Assembly: GCF_000224145.3 (NCBI RefSeq)
Contig: NW_004190446.2
Span: 201,416-265,415, forward strand
DNA from: Ciona intestinalis
Taxonomy: Eukaryota; Chordata; Ascidiacea; Phlebobranchia; Cionidae
Length of the DNA: 64,000 nucleotides
Direction: 5' to 3'
Below, one piece after another: positions 1 through 12,153 of the stretch. The notes below the pieces were generated by a model. The model was not told the DNA's origin and ran no database searches. It was given only the letters and a program-made list of their open reading frames with translations. Position numbers and translations under genes: made by a program. Position 1 is the stretch's first letter. Each line of letters opens with the position of its first letter.

Positions 1-2606
1 TAGTCATCAGATACTTTGAATAACTTTCCTGTGACGGGACAAACGTATTTGTTCTTACAACAATGAGCATGAATGACAACCCCGTTAGGGTAGCGGGCAA
101 GCGGAGAGTCAGATAATGTACGGTTGCAAACATTGCAAACCCTGTTCTCGTGAATGACAACTGGTCGGGAATGGAGAAGATGTTGCTCTCTGTGGAGGAA
201 GAGGACCTCAGACTTTATGAGGCTGCGTTCGATCTTCCTTGACCTGCATCCATGGATGCGATCACGGAGGACATGTTCCAAGAAGTTGCGGATCAAAGAA
301 ACTGACCACTGGGTGGGGATCAAGTGTAAAACGCTCTCCCAGTTAAAATCTTCAGGATGTTCGTTTAAAATATCAATCGCTGCCGTGACGGACCCACTAC
401 TGCCTCGTGTGGCTGATATATCGGAGAAATAAACGGATAACAAACTATGGAAAAGTTGTTGCCGAAATTTATCATTGCCCTCTCCTTGTTCAATGCAGTA
501 GTTCTTCGCAGCAAGTGGATCACTTAAGTTATGCACGAGTATTTCCAATGCTTTGTCATGCTCACCAAGCTTACTATGCAGGATTACTTGTTCAGCGAAT
601 AACCCAAACTCCTGTACTTTGTTTAGGATCAGATGGACTCGGTAAAGATTTGAAAACCTTAATATTTCTTGCAACTTTTTCCTCGCTTCTTCAAGGGAGT
701 TTTTATCCTCTTGTGACTTATGTAGAGACAGCACTTGTTCAAGGAACATTACAGCAATATGTGTGTGAAGCTTCTCCTTCTGTACTTTACATACGATCAC
801 CAGGTGGTAAAGATATTCACAGAGAGCGATTGGAAACTCATGGAGAAAACTCACAACATTGTCGACGTTTAAGCTTTCATTGTTATTATTGAAGATATCT
901 ATGAACAACTGCGCCCCCGAGTGTTGGTCGCATTGTAAAATCCATTCTGCGTTTTTCCACAGGGTGGCAGCATCTATCGCTCGGTGCGATAACTCTGAAA
1001 CGACAAATCCAACTCCAGGAAACGACTCATCGGAAATATCGCAAGTCACAATAGACTTCCATATTTTCATAGCATCGTCCGTATCACCACTATGTAAATG
1101 CACTAGCGCGAGTTGATGGAAACATTTTACCTCCTTCAACTTGAAAACCATCTCTTCAACAATATTTTGATCCAAAGTCTCCAAAAAACTTTGATTTTCT
1201 GCATTTTTCATCTCAATTATCTGTTGGACAGTTTCTTTTTTCCCCAACTGTGCGAGAACAAGCACCGTGGCGTAAAACACATCAGGTTTCGTGTTAGTGT
1301 TGCAAAGTTCTTCCAGATAAGCAGCAAGGAAGGTTTTACATTCCTCTAATTTATTTTTATCATCGCTACAAACTTGTTGGATGTTTGATAAATTATGAAG
1401 AGCGGGAACGGATGGGATAAAAGATGAGGAAGAAGGGACAAGTCCTGGAAACAATGATATCAACTCCCGTGGATCCATGGAGCCATCCAGGAAATATTGC
1501 TTTGCAGCTTCAAAGTCAAACTGAGCCAACTGTATGAAGCCTGCCATACAACAAGCACGGCTCCATAAAGTTTCATACTTTGATTTTGAAAGTCGTTTTT
1601 TTGAGCTTTGCACAAGAGACAACGCGGCTTCTACACTACCACTGTTGAACAAACCTTGCAGTTGAGTTTCCAATGACACAGGGATAAGAACCATTACATC
1701 TTTTGCAGTGCATAGCAGTATCATACCACCCACACAACTCCTTATAAGGTTTCCACCTCTTAAAGGAATGGATTGTTTCTGTTGATTATCCAACAAACTA
1801 TGGACTGTAACGAACTCATCATTTAATGCAGTAAGATAAGGTTCAGCCACAGCAACATTAAACACACCATCAGACCATTGCAAGGGTGGCCTATTAGATG
1901 TACCATCTATACTCACAAACACACCCAGTGCATTAGATGCTGATATAAGGAACTCTGATACCCCAACATGGGACACCATACTAAGCATCCCATCTTCCCC
2001 GATTGACATCAGTTCTTGTCTTGTGCCCGTCTCACAATTAATGATAATGTAAGTAGTTGATGTTGCCACACATATAGCTTTACCATCCATGGAAAAAGAC
2101 TTTGGTTGTTCAGGTAGCGACAACTCTTGCATGAGGGTACTGCTGTCTTTGCTGACCTGGTATATTTGTAAAACCCTCTTTTTATTGAAAGCAACACAAA
2201 TTTCAACAGTAAAAGGATTTTGATGCATAGGCCTTCTATTCACACAGAATGAGGTTATATTCTTCAGCTTTCCAGGTGCTACATTAGTAACAGATAGATC
2301 CAACATACTCAACAGAAGTAAATTCCCTTCACAATTTACCACCAAGTGATTTAAAGCTGGGGCCGCAGATATTTGAGATATTGACTTCTTGGTTCCTATC
2401 TGCTTCACAGTTTGCCTGATAGCTTCAACTGTCTTAGATTCCCTGCTTTCTTCAATGTTGAGCAAATAATGGTGAATGTTCCCATCGTTAGTCCCAAGGT
2501 AGACGTTTCTACCGTTAGTCTCAATGCTCTCAATACATGTCCGTTTATCCCCAATGATATGTTCACGTCCAAGGACAAGCTTCAAATCAAAAACTTTCAA
2601 AGCCAT
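1..2606 (-). CDS. TGFBRAP1: TGFBRAP1/VPS3-like CORVET tethering subunit
   Basis: One uninterrupted reading frame of 868 codons runs from the ATG at 2606-2604 to the window edge. Only two bases (TA) of the next codon are visible, so the stop lies just outside; vertebrate TGFBRAP1 is about 860 residues. The N-terminal CNH domain shows VYLGTNDGNIHHYLL (about residues 35-49). The middle has the motif LYRVHLILNKVQEFGL and then the phrase HSKLGEHDKALEILVHNL, both hallmarks of this family. The last 45 residues carry the Vps39-type zinc finger (CxxC, then ARYPNG and HAHC). The family protein is the Vps3 subunit of the CORVET complex, tethering early endosomes through Rab5 and binding TGF-beta receptors. 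No intron is needed anywhere. The gene is divergent from B4GAT1, with 881 bp between the starts. Confidence 0.95.
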   Translation of the reverse strand, partial: MALKVFDLKLVLGREHIIGDKRTCIESIETNGRNVYLGTNDGNIHHYLLNIEESRESKTVEAIRQTVKQIGTKKSISQISAAPALNHLVVNCEGNLLLLSMLDLSVTNVAPGKLKNITSFCVNRRPMHQNPFTVEICVAFNKKRVLQIYQVSKDSSTLMQELSLPEQPKSFSMDGKAICVATSTTYIIINCETGTRQELMSIGEDGMLSMVSHVGVSEFLISASNALGVFVSIDGTSNRPPLQWSDGVFNVAVAEPYLTALNDEFVTVHSLLDNQQKQSIPLRGGNLIRSCVGGMILLCTAKDVMVLIPVSLETQLQGLFNSGSVEAALSLVQSSKKRLSKSKYETLWSRACCMAGFIQLAQFDFEAAKQYFLDGSMDPRELISLFPGLVPSSSSFIPSVPALHNLSNIQQVCSDDKNKLEECKTFLAAYLEELCNTNTKPDVFYATVLVLAQLGKKETVQQIIEMKNAENQSFLETLDQNIVEEMVFKLKEVKCFHQLALVHLHSGDTDDAMKIWKSIVTCDISDESFPGVGFVVSELSHRAIDAATLWKNAEWILQCDQHSGAQLFIDIFNNNNESLNVDNVVSFLHEFPIALCEYLYHLVIVCKVQKEKLHTHIAVMFLEQVLSLHKSQEDKNSLEEARKKLQEILRFSNLYRVHLILNKVQEFGLFAEQVILHSKLGEHDKALEILVHNLSDPLAAKNYCIEQGEGNDKFRQQLFHSLLSVYFSDISATRGSSGSVTAAIDILNEHPEDFNWESVLHLIPTQWSVSLIRNFLEHVLRDRIHGCRSRKIERSLIKSEVLFLHREQHLLHSRPVVIHENRVCNVCNRTLSDSPLARYPNGVVIHAHCCKNKYVCPVTGKLFKVSDD

Positions 2607-2717
2607 GGTAGATCAAACTGTTATCATTGTACCTATATAAACAGTGGAAAAATATAAACGATACGTTAGATAAAAAGACAGTCCAACAAGCATTTTTACA
2701 TAAAAGTCTACGGTGCT

Positions 2718-2868
2718 AGTGAAGCATCTTCCCCCCCACACACCTTATTTGCTAACCACTAACCAGTAACCACCAACCCCTAGGTTAGGAGGTTAGGTGT
2801 TGATGATTTGGCGGTTAGGGGTTGGTGGTTAGGGGTTAGCAAATAAGGTGGGGGGGAGATTCTTCACC
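2718..2868. repeat. Foldback/MITE-like palindrome
   Basis: Two arms of roughly 50-60 bases are near-perfect inverted copies. The left arm runs from GTGAAGCATCTTCCCCCC through CACCTTATTTGCTAACCAC. The right arm ends in GCAAATAAGGTGGGGGGGAG and ATTCTTCACC. The short centre repeats the GGTTAGG motif. It lies between the divergent TGFBRAP1 and B4GAT1 genes. No transposase is present, so it is non-autonomous or simply a hairpin. Confidence 0.7.
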
Positions 2869-3487
2869 AAGTCTACTTATCCACACACGACAATATCCCT
2901 CAGCAACTCGACTGTAGGTATTTAAAATTGGTAGCAGAATATTATAGACAATTATAGTAGTTTATATAAATAACTTTAAATAAACATACTCAACGTTTAA
3001 GTAAATACGAGAGAACTTAATTAATTTCATCAAAATGAAAAAAGTAATGTCATGCTTTAACAGTTACGTGCGATAGATATCTTGGTCTTTTTTTCTGGGT
3101 TCTCTCGTTTTAAAGTAACTGGTAAATTTAGCTAGAGCGTGAATACACCTTTTGGAACAATATATACCGATTAAATTATAGCAGACACAGCCTAAAGTAT
3201 TTATAGCTTTTAAGAATACCAAGAAAACCGATTTAAACTTCTCAAAAAATAAACACTTATTAACTTTATTAAAACTACAGATTACTAGAGCGTAACGAAT
3301 CGAAAAATCCCCTACTACGAGAATGCCGTATTATTAATTTTCAAGCTGTTGTTGTTTTTGATTATAGAAATTTGTAACAGAAAAACATAATTAATGATCA
3401 AGATTAGGAAAATATCCGACTGCCTAAAGACAAGCTAATCACCTGTACTGTTTTGAACATGTGTAATGAACGAACGCTAATACAATA

Positions 3488-4762
3488 TTGGTTGTAATGA
3501 CTGCGCTCTGTTTTAACATGAAACAACTTCAAAATTACTGGTTTTCTTTGTCAGTTATCTTGCTTGTATCTGTTTTAGTATGTCTAAGACGTTGTATAAA
3601 AACAGAAGAGCTTATTTCTCAAAATATTTTTCGAAAATATCAAATAAAATCCGTTCTAAAGCAACGAGACATTGTTCAAAACCCTGATCAAGTTTTAGAC
3701 AAATCTGGGAAATATTTTGTCCTTTCAAACACGTCATACCCAAAGTCACGTCATCTCAATGACGTCACACTGGTGACGCATTCAACCGTCGATAATTTGC
3801 TTCAATTTTCCGACTTACTTGAGACATGGAAGGGACCATTGTCTTACACATTGTTTGTTTGTAATAAAGGCGACTATGACGTCATTTCAAAGATTTTATT
3901 GACGTGTTTTGACATCCAAAATGTATCGTTACATTTTGTTTACCCTGTTCGCGATGATTGTAACCACTCTTCTTTATTAAACACTTTAAAAGCATCCCAT
4001 AATGGTGTGGGGACTTTGCCAGTTCAAACGTGCAGGAAATTAAAGAATTTGCTGCGAAAGCATAAAAATGAAAACTATAACTCGCAAGTTTCGTACCCTA
4101 GCAACTTATTGCGCAACGTTGGAAGTCAAAATGGTTTTGTTTTGCATCTGGACGTGGATTTAATACCGAGCAAAAATCTACACCAACAACTAAAAAAATT
4201 TTTGGCAAAATACAAGAAAAATTTAGTCGAAAATTCAGCCTTTGTTCTCCCTGTGTTTGAGATGAAAACAGAATATTTCGAAAAACATCAAAATAATTTT
4301 CCACTGGACAAAAACTCGCTTGCACAGTTGTCTCAATCTAGTGTTGCACGTCCATTTTACAGCACTGTGTGCCCTAGGTGCCAAGCCATTACGAACTACA
4401 GCAAGTGGTTTCAATTTGGCAACACTGGAGAAATAGAACCAGTTTATGAAGTCATTTGGCAACACTCTTATGAACCTTTTTTTGTTGCACAAAACCCACC
4501 AGGTTTTGACGAAGGATTTAAACAATATGGGTACAACAGGGTGAGCCAGTTATGTGAAATGCATGTAGCAGGGTGGGACTTTCAAATACTTAACCCTGGC
4601 TTTCTTATTCATGTGGGGACTAAAGAGAAATTCCATGCCACTAAAACAGATGAGATGAGAGACAATTATCAAAAGTATCAAAACTTTCAAGAAAATTTAG
4701 AGAAAAAATATCCGAATTCTGAACGAGACTGCAAACCTCCCCCTGTCTATGTATTGAATTAA
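3488..4762 (+). CDS. B4GAT1: B4GAT1-like beta-1,4-glucuronyltransferase (GT49 family)
   Basis: A single-exon frame of 424 residues. A short basic/polar N-terminus and one hydrophobic segment (about residues 17-33) give the type II topology of a Golgi glycosyltransferase. The metal-binding DxD motif is DVD at 222-224, in LHLDVDLIPS. The C-terminal half has the GT49 signature: YEPFFVAQNPPGFDEGFKQYG, then NRVSQLCEMHVAGWDF and GFLIHVG (about 328-377). In vertebrates B4GAT1 adds the glucuronic acid primer on O-mannosyl glycans of alpha-dystroglycan that LARGE extends. The first ATG at 3488 is used here; the ATG at residue 11 would also keep the membrane anchor. A polyadenylation-type AATAAA lies near 4976. 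The GT49 family call is firm; one-to-one orthology to B4GAT1 is less certain because LARGE also carries a GT49 domain. Confidence 0.85.
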   Translation: MVVMTALCFNMKQLQNYWFSLSVILLVSVLVCLRRCIKTEELISQNIFRKYQIKSVLKQRDIVQNPDQVLDKSGKYFVLSNTSYPKSRHLNDVTLVTHSTVDNLLQFSDLLETWKGPLSYTLFVCNKGDYDVISKILLTCFDIQNVSLHFVYPVRDDCNHSSLLNTLKASHNGVGTLPVQTCRKLKNLLRKHKNENYNSQVSYPSNLLRNVGSQNGFVLHLDVDLIPSKNLHQQLKKFLAKYKKNLVENSAFVLPVFEMKTEYFEKHQNNFPLDKNSLAQLSQSSVARPFYSTVCPRCQAITNYSKWFQFGNTGEIEPVYEVIWQHSYEPFFVAQNPPGFDEGFKQYGYNRVSQLCEMHVAGWDFQILNPGFLIHVGTKEKFHATKTDEMRDNYQKYQNFQENLEKKYPNSERDCKPPPVYVLN

Positions 4763-6677
4763 ATACGACATCACAAACTTTGAAAATATCAAGTTTTGTA
4801 TAAACAATCATTTGAAATATATCGGTGTCGTTTATCAAAGTAATTCACTGAATTGTGTTTAAACAGCAAAAGTGTTGATGATCCCACTGTGTATTTGGTT
4901 GGTGCTATTTCATATTTTTAGTATTTTGCAAAAAATCTTCATTTGCATTTTTGATAAATGTTACAACGTTTGTAAAATAAAATCTTGTGCACAAAATGTG
5001 TGTACGATAAAAATCACTTGAATATAAAATCCGTTCGCAACAGACAGGACTGGATTTCAACCAAAACAACGTTTTAAAAGCTTAATAAATATTACAAGTT
5101 TCAAGGAATGGTTCGGTATTTGCAAATATTTTTGCAATAAACTAATTTACTTTGGAATTAACTTATAGTTACAGAAGCTCTGGTCTTACAAATTCAGCCC
5201 TGCCGTTGCACTTTGTTAGATGCCATTTTAAGCATTTATGACAGTTAACAAAAATGTTCAAAAATAAGACTTAAAAAATTTTGAAAAAAAATGATGCTAA
5301 AATGAAGAATAACAAAATAAACTGCAGTGAAATATTTGCGAAATCAGAACTGCACAGTTATAATCAAGTTATGAAAGGTAACGTATTAATTTCAAGTTAA
5401 AACATATCGGTCGATTATCTGACATTATAAATGCTTTCAATTGAAATCACTTGAGTAGCAATGGGTAATTAGTGATACAGTATTAGGAACATATAACAAA
5501 TATAAGATTGCTTTTATGGCAAGTAATTAACTAAGCAAGCATAGGCTACATATGTTTATTGGACCAGGAGTTCCTAAACTTTCCGGTACACCCAAATTTA
5601 CTATGTCAACAAAACTAGAACCCAATTTTAAAATAAAAAAATTACTTTAATATAAAAATAGCTAAACCGATTACCGAATGTTTAAAGCACTTGTAAGCCA
5701 ATTAAGTGGGTGAACCTTATAGTTTAAGAACCACTGGTCTAAAGTCATGGTTATTATCTTGTTATTAAAACCCATCCTATTATGAGGTGTAAACCACAAG
5801 ACATGGACTTGAACCTGGGACATTACAGCTTTACAATACAGCCAGTGTTTCTCAACCATAAAGCAGCCACACCATTAAGCCTATTCAAGGCTCTTTGTGG
5901 GTTAGAATGTAATACCCATGTCTTTGTTTTGAGTTTTACGTCTAAACCTGTCAATCGATAATGATTTCACATCAAGCAAAAAGGCTTTGTGTTTCTATTA
6001 TCGACTAACAGAGTATGTGCAATTAATGCTGGTGTAGTAATTTGTCTGTTGTGTAGCTAAGTTGAAAAACATTGGCTACAGCTGGTTAGTAGTACATGCT
6101 TTACAGCTAAAGTGCAATTCAATACAAGTACCAGGGCAGGGGTTTGAACCTGGTGCCACAAGGTCTATCATTACATATCAGGTAAATACACTTGATGTTA
6201 AAGTTAATATGCAATAACATTCTATAAAGTTTAAGTCTGACCACAGTTCTATATTAATGTACCTGAACCGGGGTTTGAACCTGGTGCTCTATGTGGGAAG
6301 GGGGTTGCCTATACTGTTTGTTATAAAAAAAATCACAATAGTTTTGGTAATGCATGGGGTTCACAGTCAAATAATTGCCTTTTATCCAAAACTATGTGTT
6401 AAATTTAAAGGCTGTTTAATATGTAATTTGTGTTTAAAGGGAAATAAAAGGTGCATATGCTATAGTTAACCTATATGTTGCATTAGTTAAGCTGCTTGGA
6501 ATAAAATGTTTAAAACATGTGTATGGTGTTGTATGGTAAAGTCCATGCTGTAGCACCCTGGATGGTTGGGTAATGGGCCAACTGTGGTCTAAATCCAAGA
6601 TACCCTAACGTGCCACGACCTCAACCATATATAAAGTCATGATAAATCAATAAGTAGGTGATTGCACAGTGAAGTTA
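4763..6677. other. Intergenic region between B4GAT1 and GALNT11
   Basis: AT-rich sequence with no gene that I can support. It holds the B4GAT1 3' untranslated region and scattered, decayed copies of interspersed repeats, such as the GGTTTGAACCTGG phrases near 6130 and 6265 and a copy of the ATGGGCCAACTGTGGTCTAAATCC repeat near 6575. The short open frames here have no coding character. B4GAT1 and GALNT11 are convergent across it. Confidence 0.6.
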
Positions 6678-9600
6678 TTAGTTGCTGAACACAAACGTTT
6701 GCACAGATGGCTGGTCGCATATTTTCAAAACTGCTTCAAATGTTTTCCCGGTTTGGTTGATTGAAAGACATAAACCAACGGCTACATTATAAAGTTTCCC
6801 TTCCACTTTACCACCAACCTGTATAAACATTGATGTCCTTGATTCAAAACATTAAAACCACTCAAACATTTGTAACTTTACCGTTATGCCAAACTACGGC
6901 ACACAAAACAAATAAAAAAATACTAAAAATTAAAAAGGAAACCTACCTAATGTTCTTTGCATATAGTTAGATGTTAAATAAAGTCAGAAAAAAATGTTTT
7001 TTTTAACTTTTTTTTCTAAAAAAGGAAAAAATTGCCACAAAACAACTCCACTCCCCCACCTTGTGGCCTATGAAGGTCCATCTTTGTAAGCCTCGACCTC
7101 CGTCACATTTCATCACACGAGGCAGCACAGAGCCATCCAGGCACATTCGCTTACCAAACTTTATTTCACCTGTTATGATTGAACAATGATTATTGTTGTG
7201 TCATTACAGCATACTAATGAAGGGTTTGAGGTGGTGGTTAAAAGTAACCTGAAAATGTGAGGTTCAAGCCTCATGACTGCTACCATTGTGGGCGTATGTG
7301 TCCTTGGGCAAGACATGTAACGGCAGTCGGTCCAACCAAGTGGTCACTGATGGGTTGTCTAAATTATCTACCATACAGAAACATAATCACAAACAAAGTT
7401 ACATAAGTGGTAACTTGTAAGCGGGCACGAGGTGTATGAAACAGAACACTTGTGATATAATGACTGTCGTCGCCCGAAATCAAACAAGTTACAAATAGAA
7501 CACCCGTGTTATAATGACTGTTGTCGCCTGAGATCAAACAAGTTACACTCAGATTCTATCATTGTGACATCAGCATTACAAAGCAATGAGAAACCTTTAT
7601 CGTTAAAACTCCATATTAGGTCTTGTTCATCTTTCTTGCACTCTACTGCCACCAGTGGTGAGCCTTTCTTCTCATCCCCCCTTAAACAAATATTAAGGTC
7701 CGACACCCGAAGTTGTCCATGGGCAATGGTGGTCACCTCATGCACAGGGTAAGCATATTTGATGGTTGAAGGTCGAGTACCAGGAATACCAAGCTCAGGG
7801 TAAACCTCAGATAGATACCTGTTTATATGTGTAGTGTAAGGGGTGATGTTTAGAACTGAATCATCAAATCTGTTTTTAATACCGGTATTAGTTTTATAAA
7901 TGTAAGTGCCATGTCGTTTTGAGATGTAACTTTGGAGGAGCATGAAGTAAATATTGGATATAGTTGAGCAACACAGTTTACACATAAAACAGCGTTTACT
8001 TTGCTTTTAGATGTCTAGACATAAAAGCAGAGCCAAAATATATAATTCAAGCATAATTTTTAAGGTAAAAATAAAACATATTTCTCACAAGCTTACCATT
8101 TAAAACTTTTACAATTCAACTTCTCTCTTAACTTTATTCTTTCAGATAAATTATCGGGCGACAATTGCTTCGCGTACGCTCGTACAGAGTAGAAATGTTT
8201 GATGAAACCGTCGAGCCAAACCTTTGCTAAGCGAACCTGTGGTTGAAAAATGTGGTTATTTATATTGTAACTGGAAGTTTTATTCGTTATCAGCAAATAC
8301 AACAATAATTCTAACCGTAAGATCACTAATGGGTTGTCCAGATTGTTCGACATACATGAAAACAATCACCCACAATGTCACATACATGGTAACTTGTAAG
8401 CAGACAAGAGGTGTATTAGGTTATACCTATTGTCGTTTCCGGCCATTTTTTCCTGCATTAATAATCAATATCATCTACACACAAATACAGACATCTCTTT
8501 ATTGCAGTTGGGACTTGATGCCTTATTACAGACACAATAAGATCAGAGTTGAACCTCCTACATAAACCCATATATTACAAGCACTCACGGAGTTAGTAAG
8601 CGCAGCATTATTCCCCCCACCATACGGTCTTCTTCTCCTAAACACATGACCAACCCTTGAACAAGGAGCGATCATCATCTCTCCTCCACACATCCATGTT
8701 CGGAACGATAATTCGAGATTCTCGGCTCCCCATTCCTCCATGCCTTCATCATATCCCCCTGGTGGGTGATGGTTTAGTTTAAAGTCTGCACCATGGCACT
8801 TAATGTTAGGGTACTGGGTTCAATGCTCGGTACTGCCACCATTAAAGGCATATCTGTCTTTGACATTTACTGAACATTGTTCCAAGACCAAGTTACTGGG
8901 TTCAATGCTCAATATTGATGTGATCATAACCACTTTCGGCAGGGCATTTTTAGGTTGGTTTTAATGCGTTTTTCTCTACGACTGAAAATTTGGACAACCA
9001 AATCACTGGGTTTGAGCAATTGTTGTTAAGTGTCTTGCCCAAAGACACCACCACAGTGGTAGCAGCAACGAGCTTTGAACCCGCCATCTTTAGGTCAAGT
9101 TCTATGCGGCAAAACTTACCCAGCGAGAAGAAGAAATCTCTGTTTACGGCGAACAATCCTCCCGATATTGTAGGGGTGGGGTAAGCTATGGTGGGGTCCT
9201 GGGATAAAAATCTTTAATATAAAACGGTGTTTTAAAATACGTGCAAACACGGTTGCTGGCTGGGTGCTTCTTTTTTATCAACTGGAAGGGGTTATGGGGT
9301 TATAGGGATATGGGGGCCACGAGGTTCATTGGTAGAAAACAGTTTTCTTGGTAAGTAACACCGGTCATGTTCGCATGTGGTTGTTCGCGTGTATTTTAGA
9401 GACACCCTTAGTAAAGTAAATGAAACAAACATTCGTTAAATTTAGCTGCCACACTAATAATTTGACATTTTCCTTGAGTATATTTTACTCGTAGCCTTTT
9501 TTAACAAATGTCGTTTTGGGGCAATTCCCTTCACTTCACTATTTTACCTAATTTTTGCTATTGCATTTGACAAAATAAATAAAATATATACATATGTTTT

Positions 9601-12153
9601 ATAGTGAGAACTAATGCGACGTCTTTAACAAGTCAAAATATAAAGAACCCCCACCTTCCATGGCTTTGGTAACGCCTCCCACGCAAAATGCAACCCCCAG
9701 TTAAATCCGCCCCTCATTAATTGTGAGGCTTCATATTCGAACGTATCGGGGTTGATGGTGTCAACTATCGGGCTCACGACCGATGTCCTGGAATGTAAAA
9801 CATTTGTCCAAATATATAATGTGTTTGGGTGGTCATACACCTTATGCTCTTTGTTTGAGGTAATGGGCAACTCTGGGTTAAATCCAAGGTCCTTTTACAT
9901 GCCTCACTGTACGACTTCACTTGTATGGAATATTCAATGGATTACTATTAAGTATATAGGTGGTCATTATAATTCTCATAATGATATGGTATGTGTTATA
10001 ACCTCAAGCTATAACATGTATTTTATACACCAGACACATAAGGTCTTCGGGTTGTTTACACCTTCCGCTCGCTGTTAATTTATAACATGGGTGTCTTGTA
10101 TACACCTCATGCTCACCGTCAAGCCACAAACCTGTTACTTCGATCGATTTCATTCAACAAAGGTTCAATCCAACCATTGTTGACCTCACAATGAGAATCA
10201 AGGAATATTAGAACATCACCTGTACATAGAAATCATATATTGTGACATGGAGATCATAAATCATGTTTGAATAATGTTGTGTTGTTTAATGTATGATGAG
10301 TGTAACATGTTACAGGTATTCTGATTCATACACCTCGTGCCCACACACTAGTTACCACACAAAAGCTATTTTAAACCTAAAGCTTATGTGCAAAATATAT
10401 GATGTCACATGTCACATCCTTTTCAGAGGCTGGGGGTTATACCATCCAGGCACTACAAGCTTAACTCATATAGATTCATGCTATTATATAAAAAATAATA
10501 CAATAACTTCTTTTCACTAAAAGCTTTTTGAGGGAAAGAATGAAACGTTGGAAAAAAAATATGATGTCGCCCTAAGCAGTAATAACAAATATGCATTTAT
10601 GCTAAAATGTGAAACATACGTTTACAATAACCACCTGTAGCATATCGTGCCCCGAACATACGAGCTCGTATTAAACCAAGTTGACTCTTCGAACGTAACC
10701 CGTGTAGTTTCGACTCGAGGTAAAACTTGGCGACCAATCTTTCAATTTCTGTTAGTGTTTCTGGTGGAAGAAGACTTGTGTTATGGAATATTATGAAAAA
10801 TTGAATCTATCTTAAAAAGTTCTATCTAACTAAGTAAGCCTACTGAATTGAAATAGCCCATTAAGCCCAATATATCTTAGTAGATGATTAAAAACAAGAT
10901 TTTGGTCGTAAATTTAAAAAACACAAGTTCAAAGTGGTTTTCCCTACAATGCTTTGTCAGCAACTAGTGTGCGATGCGTATTTTGAACCAAATTTGGCCT
11001 AATTCACCGCCCAAGGTGCTTTAACTAAGTACAACAACATTACATTTAATACCTTTATCGGTTGATCCGTCGTCAACTACAATGATTTCCTTCAACAATG
11101 AAGGCGGAGTTCGCTTAAATATTGAGCTGATGGTTCGCATTAACACTGACAATGCTTCCCCATAATAACATATGATGATTGACACTTGGTGTTGCGTCAT
11201 GTCTTCATTGACACCGATGCATCTGAACAGCATGAAGGTATTATGATGCTATTAATAACAAGTGGCAAATAGTGCAAAAAATTGGCATAAAAAAACATTT
11301 AAAATCTAGGCTGTTAAGTGGCATGAAGCAAGACTTTGGTAGGTTATATATATTTTAATATTTTAGTTTTAAGAAAATTTATTTATTTCTGTTAGTTTAA
11401 TGACCTACAAAATCATTTCTTGAGAATTATGTCATGCCTTGTAAAAAAAGCAGCAGAAAAAAGACTAAATTGATTTGAAACATATTATTAGTGTTATATT
11501 AAACTTGACTTTAATATTATAGATCTCATACTCTGGTTGTCTTGTATCCGGTATTGTTCGAGGCTGGATTCCAATTCTATCACTGACAAGTTGATTGAAT
11601 GCATGGGATTTATATCCTTGCATGTACGCCTCTTGTTCTTCTTCTGTGTGGATCATACCTGGATGAAAGTTGTGTATTTCAATGCAATGGTAGGCACCTA
11701 ATATTGTTATGCAGTTTATGCATACAAGCCCTTGAATCTATCACAATACCCCATGTGAATAATCTGGATACAAATAGTAACACAGACCAATTAAAGATAA
11801 GAAACTGGCGCATCTTGTTTTCATATCAGATATCTTTAGCAACTCAATGTGGGCATGATAGTAGTGGCAATGGCAACCATTGATAAGTCACTTTTATAGT
11901 TACCAACAAAAACCAGTTATAAAGAACTCACACAAACCAAGCCACCCTTATACTTACTCATATTCTCAATGAAGTTATTTCCCATTTGCTTCTGTGCCTC
12001 CATTAACACACTTTTCACTTGTACCTTAAGTGAGTTTTGAACCCGTATCTTCTGCAACCTGCGGTCATCTTGAACAGAAACAGCGACGTAATAAAAGACA
12101 AATGATGTTATCAACAGAACCAGCAGAATGACTGTACCAATGTTTCGTCTCAT
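6678..12153 (-). CDS. GALNT11: Polypeptide N-acetylgalactosaminyltransferase, GALNT11 type
   Basis: Twelve exons with GT-AG borders and matching phases: 12153-11958, 11658-11532, 11222-11053, 10760-10635, 10219-10132, 9787-9655, 9198-9120, 8758-8589, 8236-8097, 7818-7547, 7169-7060 and 6818-6678. They encode 583 residues; human GALNT11 has 608. Exon 1 gives a type II membrane anchor (about residues 7-25). The GT-A domain shows [12 protein letters not shown], the Mn-binding DSH in [20 protein letters not shown], and [18 protein letters not shown]. The [19 protein letters not shown] segment is typical of GALNT11. The last three exons form a ricin-type lectin domain (NICLRG, RMCLDG and GLCLSINQ, each followed by a Cys-containing stretch). 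The enzyme starts mucin-type O-glycans in the Golgi, and GALNT11 is known to modify Notch1. An in-frame ATG upstream (12264) could lengthen the N-terminus. Confidence 0.93.
7224..7546 (+). repeat. tRNA-derived SINE filling GALNT11 intron 10
   Basis: It has a tRNA-like head with a B-box-like GGTTCAAGCCT, the body phrases CTTGGGCAAGACA and GTGGTCACTGATGGGTTGTC, and the tail GTAACTTGTAAGCGGGCACGAG. The tail is followed by a second copy of its end (about 7490-7546). This SINE family recurs many times in the window. It occupies nearly all of the 377-bp intron and reaches the exon-10 border. Confidence 0.8.
8290..8450 (+). repeat. SINE fragment in GALNT11 intron 8
   Basis: Body and tail of the same SINE family: ATCACTAATGGGTTGTCCAG, then AATCACCCACAATGTCACAT, then GTAACTTGTAAGCAGACA. 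The tRNA-like head is missing. Confidence 0.7.
8975..9080 (-). repeat. Reverse-oriented SINE fragment next to GALNT11 exon 7
   Basis: The reverse complement of the SINE body: TTTGGACAACCAAATCACTGG, then TAAGTGTCTTGCCCAAAGAC and AGCAACGAGCTTTGAACCC. It sits in intron 7, about 40 bp past the exon-7 splice donor. Confidence 0.65.

Noticed and set aside
8224-8565. 113-codon plus-strand frame inside GALNT11
   Set aside because: It overlaps the complement of exon 9 and a SINE fragment and has no coding features.
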